Below are positions 10,801 through 19,104 of a stretch of DNA of 64,000 bases, piece after piece. The stretch covers positions 124,001-188,000 of the forward strand of contig JADJSK010000006.1 in NCBI GenBank assembly GCA_016711705.1. Direction: 5' to 3'. How positions within the stretch are numbered: position 1 is the first letter of the stretch; each line of letters starts with the position of its first letter. The stretch comes from Candidatus Brachybacter algidus (lineage in GTDB: Bacteria > Bacteroidota > Bacteroidia > Chitinophagales > Saprospiraceae). The notes beneath the pieces are model-generated. The model searched no databases and was not told where the DNA came from. It saw only the letters and a list, made by a program, of their open reading frames with translations. A program made the translations under genes and the position numbers.

Positions 10801-12867
10801 CCGATCACTGCAACAGTTTTGGTCAATCCAACTCCGAATGCAGTGGCGACACCGGCATCTCAAACGATCTGTTCTGCAACTGCAATAAGCACCATTGAAT
10901 TAACAGGTTATGTCACTGGAACCACATATGCATGGACACGCAACAATACTGCAACTGTCACAGGTATCGCTGCAAGTGGATCCGGTAACATCTCAGGTAC
11001 TTTGACCAATACTACATTCGCACCTATCACCGTGACCTTTACGATCACACCGACTGCCAATGGTTGCACAGGCCCTGCCATCACAGCAACGGTACTCGTC
11101 AATCCAACTCCGAATGCAGTAGCCACACCATCCTCCCAATCGATCTGTACCTTCAATTATATTACACCGATCATACTAACAGGAAATGTAGCGGGAACTA
11201 CCTTTAACTGGAACCGTAACAATACGGCCACTGTGACAGGTATCCTTGGATCAGGGAGTGGCAATATAAGCGGTATCCTGATCAATACAGGCATAGTACC
11301 GGTCACTGTGACCTTTACGATCACACCGACAGCCAATGGTTGTCCGGGACCTGCGATCACAGCCACTGTCATCGTCAATCCGACACCGGTAGGTACGATT
11401 AGCATCGCACCAAATCCTGCTTGTGTAGGAAGCACCGTACAATTGAATGCTATAGGTGGAGCGTTTTACGACTGGTCAGGCCCACAGGGTTGGACGAGCA
11501 ATCAGCAAAACCCGACGATCCTGCTTACTAGCCACCAACAGGGTGGAACATATACCGTGACGATCACCAATGCAGCCGGATGTCCGTTGGTATTGAAAGA
11601 TACACTACAGGTTAACTATCCTCCTATAGCAGAGGCTACCTATGAGCAGAACACAGCATGCACAGGCAGCACACTACTTCTACATGGCTCAGGAGCGGGA
11701 AGTTATGCATGGACAGGGCCTAATGGATTTTCAAGCAACCAAAAGCATCCACAGATAGAACATGTGACCTTGGCCAACAGTGGAATATACACATTTACGG
11801 TAACCAGTCCGAATGGATGTACGGCCACCACAACACTGAACATTACTATCAATACACCACCGGCACTATCAGCCAATCCTACATTGACACAGACGTGCGA
11901 AGGTTCTAAGATCCAGTTGTTTGCCACGGGAAGTGGAGACTTTGTATGGACAGGTCCTGCGACATATACGTCGACTGAACAGAACCCGGTCATTCAAAAC
12001 ATTCCGATGCATATGAGCGGAACCTATACGGTTCAACTTACTGCAAGTACAGGATGTACTTCCATATCATCTATCGAGGTGAAAGTTTATGATCAGATAC
12101 ATGCTGTTGCTACAGCCTCAGAGGACACGATCTGTGAAGGGCAGAGCTTACAGCTGCATGCAGAGGGAGGAAGTACTTATCAGTGGAATGGACCGAACGG
12201 CTTCACCAGCAACGAACAGGGCCTGAGGATCGACAATATCACACCGGCCGCTTCGGGAACCTATTACGTGTTTATCAGCAATGAAGGTGGATGCTTTGGT
12301 TACGCAGAACTTACCATCGTGGTAAAACCATCAGCAAAATCCTTTGCCTATGCCACACCAAATCCTTTCAACGAAAACAGCCCTGTGCAGTTTATCGCAA
12401 GCAGCAATGGTGTAGCTTATTCATGGTCAGGACCGTTAGGTTTTACAAGTAACCAACAGAATCCTTTCATCAAGAAAGTAACGCGCTACATGGCAGGTGT
12501 CTACACCGTGACCATCACGAATGAAAATGGCTGTCCGAGCATTGTCAAAGTCATCCTAAGGGTATTGTATACAAACAAAGGTGGAAATACCATCGATGGT
12601 GATGGCGATGGATTAACTACCAGATCAGAAGTAACGGGCACGGTCTATCCGAACCCGACCAATGACCTATTGTACTTCGACACACAAAGCAATGAAGCGA
12701 TTGAATATGTAATCTATGATGTCAATGGTAAGATGCAGGTAGTTCAGAAGATGACCTCCGACAGATACATTTCTACGTCAAATCTTGCAAGCGGTGTGTA
12801 TCAAATCAGGTGGAAGTCCAAAGACATTGATAAGTGGATCGTGAGTAAGTTTGTGAAGATCAGGTAA
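7834..12867 (+). CDS. Giant T9SS-secreted YVTN beta-propeller / PKD-like repeat protein
   Basis: A complete 1677-residue paralogue of the gene at the left edge. It has a signal peptide (cleavage after ...NNSFAQ, about residue 23), a beta-sandwich region to about 165, an Ig-like domain starting at the TPLCSGETLNL motif, two PKD-like repeats, and one seven-bladed YVTN propeller (about 410-710, SPDGSRVYV motif). Five further 90-residue PKD-like repeats (TICSAASIS... RNNTATVTG...) follow, then four WSGP-type Ig repeats and a T9SS sorting domain at about 1600-1677. The last 300 residues are nearly identical to those of the first paralogue. By family it is a surface or secreted adhesin-like protein. 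The propeller blades are almost identical at DNA level, which points to recent duplication or gene conversion. Confidence 0.92.
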   Translation: MKNIIKTVIILLSLAFISNNSFAQPFYKIPGTNTGNFSAGGINIAVTKINPASPGMCGLDAAITYRVISTNGSFIFNFNMPISGIKLYGTTNSAGSQVQIIVNGTPYVLQPSNLSSYQSCDANYPAGFISAGYFMGAAGMLTIFEPGITQIEVKNIGSVPWYFNADILPLTTTSNTPLCSGETLNLTADFGAVSGASYSWSGPNSFTSTQQNPDISNVTTAASGTYTVTATDGTTISTQTQVVVVNPTPDAVATPSTQSICSGSLIASIGLTGSVSGTTFNWTRNNTASVTGIVASGSGDISGTLTNTTNAPVTVTFTITPTANGCAGTSITATVVVKPKPTINPVSNQTLCNGSNTEAVSFTGPVANTAYNWTSSNPAIGLSASGTGNIPAFTAVNTGTVPITSTITVTPFTAGMAYIPNYVSDNVSVINTATNAVVATIAVGNQPYGVSNSPDGSRVYVTKVGSDNVSVINTASNAVVATIVVGDSPYGVSTSPDGSRVYVANAVSGNVSVINTATNTVVATIVVGDSPYGVSTSPDGSRVYVTNAVSNNVSVINTATNAVVATIAVGNQPYGVSTSPDGSRVYVTNFGSDNVSVTNTATNTVMANIPVGYNSFGVSTSPDGSRVYVANPGSNYLSVINTATNTVVATIAVGNFPIGVSTSPDGSRVYVANYQSHNVSVINTATNAVANIGVGTRPVAFGNFVTASGCTGTPISFTITVNPTPTAIATPSNQTICSEAVISPISLTGAVTGTAYAWTRDNTASVTGIAASGSGDITGSLTNTTNAPVTVTFTITPTANGCPGAAITATVLVNPNPNAVATPPNQTICSAASISTIVISGAVSGTTYDWTRDNTSSVTGIAASGTGEISGALTNTTNAPITVTFTITPTANSCVGASITATVLVNPTPNAVATPPSQTICSAASISPIVLTGAVTGTSYAWTRNNTATVTGIATSGSGNILGTLTNTTSVPVTVTFTITPTANGCGGAPITATVLVNPTPNAVATPASQTICSATAISTIELTGYVTGTTYAWTRNNTATVTGIAASGSGNISGTLTNTTFAPITVTFTITPTANGCTGPAITATVLVNPTPNAVATPSSQSICTFNYITPIILTGNVAGTTFNWNRNNTATVTGILGSGSGNISGILINTGIVPVTVTFTITPTANGCPGPAITATVIVNPTPVGTISIAPNPACVGSTVQLNAIGGAFYDWSGPQGWTSNQQNPTILLTSHQQGGTYTVTITNAAGCPLVLKDTLQVNYPPIAEATYEQNTACTGSTLLLHGSGAGSYAWTGPNGFSSNQKHPQIEHVTLANSGIYTFTVTSPNGCTATTTLNITINTPPALSANPTLTQTCEGSKIQLFATGSGDFVWTGPATYTSTEQNPVIQNIPMHMSGTYTVQLTASTGCTSISSIEVKVYDQIHAVATASEDTICEGQSLQLHAEGGSTYQWNGPNGFTSNEQGLRIDNITPAASGTYYVFISNEGGCFGYAELTIVVKPSAKSFAYATPNPFNENSPVQFIASSNGVAYSWSGPLGFTSNQQNPFIKKVTRYMAGVYTVTITNENGCPSIVKVILRVLYTNKGGNTIDGDGDGLTTRSEVTGTVYPNPTNDLLYFDTQSNEAIEYVIYDVNGKMQVVQKMTSDRYISTSNLASGVYQIRWKSKDIDKWIVSKFVKIR
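9076..9930 (+). repeat. Near-identical 126-bp (42-codon) tandem repeats encoding propeller blades
   Basis: Inside the giant gene, blades repeat every 126 bp with very high DNA identity; for example, the stretch starting at 9271 recurs at 9397 with only a few differences. The phrase gcaccagccctgatggcag recurs in most blades. The propeller blades of the upstream paralogue are much more diverged at DNA level. Confidence 0.85.
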
Positions 12868-12885
12868 GAGTTATTAATAATAACT

Positions 12886-13116
12886 CAAGTTTCGGTAGTA
12901 AAACTAGATTAAATTTAAGAATAATTAGAATCTTAATAAAATGTTAGATGGTAGAAGCTTGTCCGCCAAACAAGGCGGGGTAGATTTTAGATGGCTTTTC
13001 CTCAATTAATGGTAATTTTTATCTTATAAATCAGATAAGAGGAGAAATATTAATCAATTAACTAAATACCTTCTACCATCAGCCATCTACCATTGTTGGT
13101 CAACTACCGAAACTTG
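12886..13116. repeat. Nested inverted-repeat (MITE-like) intergenic element
   Basis: The ends are a perfect 14-bp inverted pair: caagtttcggtagt at 12886-12899 and actaccgaaacttg at 13103-13116. Inside are two more inverted pairs, gatggtagaag (12947-12957) with cttctaccatc (13070-13080), and tagatggct (12988-12996) with agccatcta (13081-13089). Two small local hairpins are also present (ccgcc/ggcgg near 12963-12978 and a ttatct/agataa hairpin near 13020-13040). It contains no gene. Confidence 0.7.
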
Positions 13117-13129
13117 AAATAATAATTTA

Positions 13130-13166
13130 AATCCGGACCATTGTTGAAGTGGTCCGGATTTTTTAT
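13130..13166 (+). terminator. Rho-independent terminator
   Basis: A perfect 11-bp stem (aatccggacca at 13130-13140 with tggtccggatt at 13150-13160) is followed by a T-rich run. It lies 260 bp after the giant gene, beyond the inverted-repeat element, and before the YihY gene. Confidence 0.8.
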
Positions 13167-13228
13167 TTGGAGCGAAACGATGACCTTTCCCTTTTTTTTA
13201 ATAATTTTAGCAATAATAATTGGAACAA

Positions 13229-14176
13229 ATGGGCAGCTTTTTCGAAACTCCTTTTTTTAAGATCGCGAAGAATACACTTTTCGACTTCATTGACGACAAC
13301 GGGTTAAAGCTGAGTGCAGCACTAGCTTACTACACCATATTTGCACTCGCACCTTTACTTTTATTGGTCATATCTCTGGTAGGAATTTTCTATGGAAAAG
13401 CAGCGATCGAAGGACGAGTTTTCGTCGAACTAAATGGCTTAATAGGGGTCACTGCAGCGCTACAGATCCAGGAAATGATCAAATCCATCCAACTATCTGA
13501 TCAATCAACTATGGCGTTTACCATAGGTCTAATTACTTTATTAATCGGTGCGACCAGTATTTTCGTAGAGATTCAGGATTCAATTAATATTATCTGGCGT
13601 GTAAAAGCCAAGCCCAAAAAAGGCTGGCTTAAACTCATCATTGACCGTCTACTTTCTTCGTCGATGATAATAAGTCTTGGTTTTCTATTGGTTGTTTCAC
13701 TCCTTGTTAATGGTGCTTTGCTTGCAATGATGGATAGATTATCAAATGTATTTCCTGAATTAACAGTATTACTCGCCAATGTGCTGAATACTGTCATCAG
13801 CTTTGTGGTCATCACGATCCTCTTTGGAACAATATTTAAAGTGCTGCCGGATGCGAAGATCATGTGGAGAGACGTACGCATGGGGGCATTTTTTACAGCC
13901 TGTTTATTCCTGTTGGGCAGATTTGTTATCGGAATCTATATCTCTCGCACTGGCGCAGGCTCTATGTTTGGAGTCGCAGGATCTATAATCGTGGTCATGG
14001 TATGGATCTATTATACTGCTGCCATCCTTTATATGGGTGCAGAGTTCACCAAAGTATATGCAGAATATAAAGGACGTCACATCAAGCCTGCAGAATATGC
14101 TGTCTATGTAGAACATAAAGAAATAGAAAAGGAAGTCAAGGAATTGCCGCCACAACATGAGGATTTGCATGAATAG
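13229..14176 (+). CDS. YihY/BrkB family inner-membrane protein
   Basis: A 315-residue polytopic membrane protein of the YihY/BrkB family (once called ribonuclease BN). The family N-terminal signature is clear (GLKLSAALAYYTIFALAPLL). About six membrane helices follow, with the characteristic segment SIFVEIQDSINIIWRVK and a helix near FVIGIYISRTGAGSMFGVAGS. The C-terminus is a charged cytoplasmic tail. ATG at 13229 is preferred over the in-frame TTG at 13220. The biochemical role of the family is not settled; transport or envelope functions have been suggested. It is convergent with the DUF885 gene downstream. Confidence 0.88.
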   Translation: MGSFFETPFFKIAKNTLFDFIDDNGLKLSAALAYYTIFALAPLLLLVISLVGIFYGKAAIEGRVFVELNGLIGVTAALQIQEMIKSIQLSDQSTMAFTIGLITLLIGATSIFVEIQDSINIIWRVKAKPKKGWLKLIIDRLLSSSMIISLGFLLVVSLLVNGALLAMMDRLSNVFPELTVLLANVLNTVISFVVITILFGTIFKVLPDAKIMWRDVRMGAFFTACLFLLGRFVIGIYISRTGAGSMFGVAGSIIVVMVWIYYTAAILYMGAEFTKVYAEYKGRHIKPAEYAVYVEHKEIEKEVKELPPQHEDLHE

Positions 14177-14184
14177 GAAATTAT

Positions 14185-14255
14185 AATTCTATTTAATAGG
14201 AATAGAATTGTCCACTTTGAAAATGAGTATTTAGATAAAGTGAACTTTTGGCAGA
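14185..14255. terminator. Possible bidirectional terminator between convergent genes
   Basis: Two hairpins lie between the convergent stops: aattctatt (14185-14193) pairs with aatagaatt (14201-14209), and just after it a cacttt/aaagtg pair is followed by a short T run. Neither has a strong U tract, so the call is tentative. Confidence 0.35.
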
Positions 14256-14330
14256 ATGAAGTCTAGTTTCTAATATATGCCTGAATTAACTTGTTTTCAT
14301 TTACCACAATTATCTTCAATAATTACACTC

Positions 14331-16037
14331 CTATTTTCCATAGAATTTCCATCCAGAATTATAATCTTTTTTGATGGGAAGATCTAGTAGTATATTCCTC
14401 AACATCTCGATCGGCATGGCATTTTGCTGCATCACCGCATCATTGAATTGCTTGACAGTCATCTTACCACCCTTTGTCATTTCATTTTTCAGGGACATAA
14501 ACTCTAATCCACCCAACATATAGGCAACTTGATACAAAGGACCGTATCCGCCTGCAAATGATCTCCTGACTTCTGCTTCCGCATTGGCTCGTTCATGACC
14601 GACTCTGTCCACAAGAAAATCTATACATTGCTGTGGCGTCCACTTACCCATGTGGTAGTTCAAAGAAAAGATGATCCTGGCGCAACGGTGCATTCTCCAA
14701 TACAACATTCCGATTCGATCCTCAGGACCCCTTGCAAAGCCTTCATCCCACAATAATAGCTCCCAATACAGCGCCCAACCTTCTGTCCAGAATGGCGTAT
14801 CATACCTTCGATAGGTATTCACCCGTTCATTCATAAAATGCTGTAAATAATGTCCCGGCAATACTTCATGATGCACGACAGCACGACAAAAATGTGGATT
14901 ATTGCCCCTCATACTCATCAACTTTGCATCATAATCCATGGTATTCGTAGGGTAGGAGATGGCAAATTCCTCTCCGCCATAGAAAAAAGGATTGTATAAT
15001 TGCTGCTGCGGTGACATCATAGCTATCCGCCAAGTCTCATTCGCAAGATCAGGTAAGGTGATGAGGTCTTTATTTTTTATAAATTCTATGGATTGATTGT
15101 ATAATTTCACCATTTCTGCCGCCTGGCTTCCTGGAGGAACAGCGCTTTGTTTCACTTTTTCCTGAGCAGCTTTCCAATCATTGCCAAAACCCATATCAGT
15201 AGCAACTTTTAATAATTCTTTGTCGCACCAGGCAAATTCTTTATTGGCTATGGCGATCAACTCCTCTGGTGTGTAATTAATGATTTCGTATTTTAATTGC
15301 CTTATCAATTCATCTTTGCCGATAGGAAATCCCACGATTCCAGTGCTATCCTTCACTGGTGCATTTTTCTCTGCAGTGACGGTAAATGTTTTAGCATAAT
15401 CTTTCAATGCAATATCCAGCTCCTTATAAAGATCCGGAACCCACCAGGTATACATTGGGTCGTAGCCCGAATAGAAACGATTGGTATTCTTTAAGGCGTC
15501 AATTAGACCATCAATGATGTTGTTAGCGATTCTTGCCTGAGGTACATTAATACTTTTACTAAGATCAGCTTTTGACTTTAATACTTTTATGTCTTTGATA
15601 GCTTTTGAGAAATTGGAAGCGACCAATTGTGCATTTAGCATTCCAGCCCTTCGCTTGCACTTTTCAAGTGAATAAATACTATCTGCGAAGGGAAACCAAT
15701 CATTCATGCTGCGATAGTCAATACTCTCTTTGTCAGAATCTTCAATATCGCCATTCAGGTTTCTTTTGAATAAAGCATAATCAGCCTTGCAGCCCTGTGG
15801 CAATTGTTTAAAATCTATTTTAGCCAATTTCTCAAGATAAGACTGGGCTAACGTCTTAAAGCGTTGATTTCTTTCAGGTGAAAAACCAAAGATGTACACA
15901 TTATTGAGCGCATCAATATCTGCATAATAATTACTAATGATCTTAGGCATTTCCAGACAAGGGACATAAGGAGTTTCCTGAGCGCTGGCTGTGACTAGAG
16001 AAACAAAGAAGAAAATTAATATTGGCCATTTTTTCAT
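14331..16037 (-). CDS. DUF885 family protein, predicted exported metallohydrolase
   Basis: A 568-residue protein with a signal peptide (MKKWPILIFFFVSLVTASAQ). It carries the DUF885 (COG4805) hallmark HHEVLPGHYLQHF around residue 390, an HExxPGH-type zinc site, and a downstream acidic helix region (FWTEGWALYWELLLWDEGF) that fits the third metal ligand. Members are thought to act as peptidases, but substrates are largely unknown. The predicted location is periplasmic or outer-membrane-facing. It is monocistronic, with the convergent YihY gene on one side and the terminator of the exb-tonB operon on the other. Confidence 0.85.
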   Translation of the reverse strand: MKKWPILIFFFVSLVTASAQETPYVPCLEMPKIISNYYADIDALNNVYIFGFSPERNQRFKTLAQSYLEKLAKIDFKQLPQGCKADYALFKRNLNGDIEDSDKESIDYRSMNDWFPFADSIYSLEKCKRRAGMLNAQLVASNFSKAIKDIKVLKSKADLSKSINVPQARIANNIIDGLIDALKNTNRFYSGYDPMYTWWVPDLYKELDIALKDYAKTFTVTAEKNAPVKDSTGIVGFPIGKDELIRQLKYEIINYTPEELIAIANKEFAWCDKELLKVATDMGFGNDWKAAQEKVKQSAVPPGSQAAEMVKLYNQSIEFIKNKDLITLPDLANETWRIAMMSPQQQLYNPFFYGGEEFAISYPTNTMDYDAKLMSMRGNNPHFCRAVVHHEVLPGHYLQHFMNERVNTYRRYDTPFWTEGWALYWELLLWDEGFARGPEDRIGMLYWRMHRCARIIFSLNYHMGKWTPQQCIDFLVDRVGHERANAEAEVRRSFAGGYGPLYQVAYMLGGLEFMSLKNEMTKGGKMTVKQFNDAVMQQNAMPIEMLRNILLDLPIKKDYNSGWKFYGK

Positions 16038-16121
16038 AGAAAAATATTTTTTTCATCAAAATATGACGAAACTGGCTCAATATAAATATTTTTTAATGCA
16101 CTCAACGCTTCATCTATAGAC

Positions 16122-16154
16122 AAAAAAAAGGAGCGTTAGTTTCCTAACGCTCCT
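16122..16154 (-). terminator. Rho-independent terminator of the exbB-to-TPR operon
   Basis: Read on the minus strand, an 11-bp perfect stem (aggagcgttag / ctaacgctcct) with a 4-nt loop is followed by seven or more T residues. It lies 22 bp after the stop codon of the TPR gene. Confidence 0.9.
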
Positions 16155-16176
16155 CATGCTGTTTTTGGAATTTAAT

Positions 16177-17826
16177 CTAACCTTTCTTGGTAGATTTTTT
16201 AGGTGGGTTCGTAGTTACATCAGTTAGGAAATTAAACAACTTCATCACTTGTTCATTATTCGCATCGATCTCCAGAGCCTGGTCATTATAGGACTGCGCC
16301 TTAACGTAATCTTGTTTTATATTGATGTTATAAACCGTAAGCCAATTAAGTGCTTCGAGTATATCTTTACCATTCTTAGCTTTATCAATATTTCCTTTTG
16401 TAATTACCATTTCGTAAAGTGGCACAGCCATTGCTCCTTTATTAATTGTATCAAGTAAAGCTGCATTTCTGGCCAACCAAAGATGTCCTGCTAGCTCGTC
16501 TGGCAATTTATTGATTATTCCTTGTGCCGCTTCCATTCCTCTGACATAATTTCCTCCAAGATAATCTGCTCTTGTTGCATAAAAATAATCAGCTGCAAGG
16601 TTGGTAGATTTAGCTCTGGCGAAATAGAAGAATCCCGCTTCATCATATCTCTTCTGATTGTACAAAGAGTCAGCTATTTCTTTAATAACTCCTTCTTTGG
16701 TTGAATCCATTTGGAAAGCCATTAGATAACTAGATCTGGACATACTGTCGTACTTAGCCATAGATAAACTGTCAGAGCCCAACTTATCTTGTATTTTACC
16801 AAGATAGATGTAGTCTTCTGCAAGAATTTTCAAAGTATCATGATTGCTGAAGAAATTAGTCAAAAGTTGCTCAGCCTTATCATATTTTCCTGTCTCATAA
16901 TAAGAATAACCCAATAATCTGTTGATACCTACATATTTACTATCCTTATCTGCAGCCTTCACTTGATTCATTACTTGGACTCCTTTTTCATAGTCTTTTG
17001 CAAAATATAGTATGTTTGAATATTGAATATTCTCGATCAATGTTGGCTTAGTTGAAGCAATATATTTACCATAATTTTCCTTTGCTTCTTCATATTTGCC
17101 GGCATCATAATAGTATTTACCAAGATCTTTATATGCCAACATATAATTAGGATCTGTCTCAATAGCCTTTCTCAATTCAGGAACTCCAAATTCATAGTTT
17201 CTTGCTCTTATGTAAGTCGTACCGATCTTATAATGTGGCACCGCACTGGTCTTGTCCAATTCCATTGCATATTCGTAATTGGTCACAGCATTACCTGCAT
17301 CATTTTTAGCACTATATGCATCACCAAGAATCATTCTGGTGGATGCATTGTTCAAAGAATAATCATCAATAGCAGTTTTTATATAAAATATTGCCTTAAC
17401 CGGATTTTTCTTTTGGCCGAACAAGAAATACTCACCTACGGTTCTGTATAAAAACCCTTTAGCGTTTTTCCCTTTTCTGATGGCCTTATCTATTGCAGAG
17501 GTAAGATCCTCAGCATTGGCACCTGCAGCTAATTGCTGAATCACGTCTGCAGTTTTGCCATAAGGACCATTTGCATCTGCGACTTTTATACCTTCCAATA
17601 CTTTAGCTGCCTCTGTATAATTTTCTGCTGCATTCAGGAGATTATAAAGTGAAAATTGATTACCCAGATTTGCAGGATCCGCACTAACTACTTTCTGTGC
17701 CATTTCTACTGCATCTTCCGCTTTGCCATATGACAATAACTTGTATGCGGACTCTATATCCTGAGCTCCCATGGAGAAAACCAGCAACATAAATGCGCTG
17801 AATAATTGAATTTTTTTATACATCAT
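16177..17826 (-). CDS. Exported tetratricopeptide-repeat protein
   Basis: A 549-residue protein with a signal peptide (MMYKKIQLFSAFMLLVFSMGAQ) and TPR units from about residue 25 onward (for example the SAVPHYKIGTTYIRARNYEF and AYKDLGKYYYDAGKYEEAKE blocks). It ends in a basic tail (NPPKKSTKKG). It is the last gene of a minus-strand run exbB-exbD-exbD-tonB-small membrane protein-PstS-like-TPR. TPR repeats mediate protein-protein contacts; the conserved neighbourhood suggests a periplasmic partner of the TonB energising complex, which is inference. A strong terminator follows directly. Confidence 0.87.
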   Translation of the reverse strand: MMYKKIQLFSAFMLLVFSMGAQDIESAYKLLSYGKAEDAVEMAQKVVSADPANLGNQFSLYNLLNAAENYTEAAKVLEGIKVADANGPYGKTADVIQQLAAGANAEDLTSAIDKAIRKGKNAKGFLYRTVGEYFLFGQKKNPVKAIFYIKTAIDDYSLNNASTRMILGDAYSAKNDAGNAVTNYEYAMELDKTSAVPHYKIGTTYIRARNYEFGVPELRKAIETDPNYMLAYKDLGKYYYDAGKYEEAKENYGKYIASTKPTLIENIQYSNILYFAKDYEKGVQVMNQVKAADKDSKYVGINRLLGYSYYETGKYDKAEQLLTNFFSNHDTLKILAEDYIYLGKIQDKLGSDSLSMAKYDSMSRSSYLMAFQMDSTKEGVIKEIADSLYNQKRYDEAGFFYFARAKSTNLAADYFYATRADYLGGNYVRGMEAAQGIINKLPDELAGHLWLARNAALLDTINKGAMAVPLYEMVITKGNIDKAKNGKDILEALNWLTVYNINIKQDYVKAQSYNDQALEIDANNEQVMKLFNFLTDVTTNPPKKSTKKG

Positions 17827-17869
17827 TTTTCGATTAATTTATGGTTATCAATTTGTATTATAAGGGTCT

Positions 17870-18784
17870 TTAGTTTGTATTAACTTCTATCAAACGGATA
17901 GGAGAATTGGCAGGCACTAGTCCATCTTTCAGGATTATTCGTTGTCCTTTATCTGATCCTACAAAAGTAGCGAATCCACTTCCCAGTCCATTGTAAGCCT
18001 CATCCACTATCAAAGTAGTAAACCTCAACAATGGATAATTTCTGGAAGCCACATAAGCCTGGTAAGGTTTGTATGCTTTATCAAATGCTCCTTTCGAAAT
18101 GCCCAATGGTTTGATCGTGGCAGGAAACTGTTGATTGGCATCTGCATCAAAACTACTGATCAGATTAACACCAATGAAACCTATACTTTTCTCATGACTA
18201 CCCACATATTCCAATACTTCTTGTTGATTCTTCAATGCAAAAATAGATTTGCTCATCGGGCTACCTTTCAGCACTGAGTCCTGCAGAAAGCTAATGATAC
18301 CACTTCCGGGATTGTCTATTACTACTTCTATATTCTTTCCATCCGGCCAGGTAGTCAACTTTCCTGATAGGATGTCTTTTAACTGAACCAGATCAAGTAC
18401 ATCCGTTTTGTTTTTTGGATTGGCTATGACTGCAATTGCGTCTGTAGCTATACGAATCGACTTGGGATCATATTTTCTTGCTTTATATTTTGAAAGTTCT
18501 TTTTCATTTAATTCCCTTCCAATTACAATGGCTCTTGCACTGTCTGTTAGCAATTGTTGAACTGCATATGCTTCTGGAACATAATCCACAGTGATCTCAA
18601 CATCCTTATATTCAGATTTGAAAACTGTAATCTCACTGTCAACCATAGTCTTGTATGTTTCGTCCACGGCAATATGAATCTTACCTTTTGTCGGCGTATC
18701 ACGGTTTGCTGTTTTATCAGCTTCCTTGCAACTGTTCAGAAACAGTGCAGTTAAAACCAGTACCAAAACATTCAAGAATTTCAT
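17870..18784 (-). CDS. PstS-like phosphate-type substrate-binding lipoprotein
   Basis: A 304-residue protein with a lipoprotein signal ending at the lipobox LNSC (Cys about residue 19). The rest has the two-lobe periplasmic binding fold of the PstS family: KIHIAVDETYKTM at the start, VQQLLTDSARAIVIGREL, IAVIANPKN, the anion-loop-like segment NPGSGIISFLQDSV, and IGFIGVNLIS. No pstCAB genes are nearby. It lies inside the tonB operon, starting 1 nt after the stop of the small membrane gene. A role with TonB, rather than a classical phosphate ABC importer, is therefore likely (inference). Confidence 0.85.
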   Translation of the reverse strand: MKFLNVLVLVLTALFLNSCKEADKTANRDTPTKGKIHIAVDETYKTMVDSEITVFKSEYKDVEITVDYVPEAYAVQQLLTDSARAIVIGRELNEKELSKYKARKYDPKSIRIATDAIAVIANPKNKTDVLDLVQLKDILSGKLTTWPDGKNIEVVIDNPGSGIISFLQDSVLKGSPMSKSIFALKNQQEVLEYVGSHEKSIGFIGVNLISSFDADANQQFPATIKPLGISKGAFDKAYKPYQAYVASRNYPLLRFTTLIVDEAYNGLGSGFATFVGSDKGQRIILKDGLVPANSPIRLIEVNTN

Positions 18785-18785
18785 T

Positions 18786-19022
18786 TCAATTTAATTTTGA
18801 GTCGGATTTGAACTTTAGATAGACTCTTATGAGTCTGAATAATCCATATACGACAAGAAGGCCTCCAAAGATTTTGAGCATTGGTCCTTCATCACCCGGT
18901 ATTGTAACAAAGTTTGTAAGTATACCAATTCCCAAGCCTGTAAAAAATATTCCTATAATTAATGCCAGGACTGTTCCTAACAGCTGGTAGGAAGTAGTCA
19001 ATGGATTATTTCTGTCTTTCAA
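18786..19022 (-). CDS. Small two-span membrane protein of the tonB operon
   Basis: A 78-residue protein with two hydrophobic segments (LGTVLALIIGIFFTGLGIGI and LKIFGGLLVVYGLFRLIRVY) separated by a short loop, and a basic C-terminus. It is squeezed between tonB (82 bp upstream) and the PstS-like gene (1 nt downstream), so co-transcription is very likely. Function unknown. Confidence 0.75.
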   Translation of the reverse strand: MKDRNNPLTTSYQLLGTVLALIIGIFFTGLGIGILTNFVTIPGDEGPMLKIFGGLLVVYGLFRLIRVYLKFKSDSKLN

Positions 19023-19104
19023 ATTACGACTTTTACTAAAAACAAAATAGCAACTGGTTTGAATCCCACATTGCTATTTCTTATTATTTATTTAACAAAA
19101 TACG

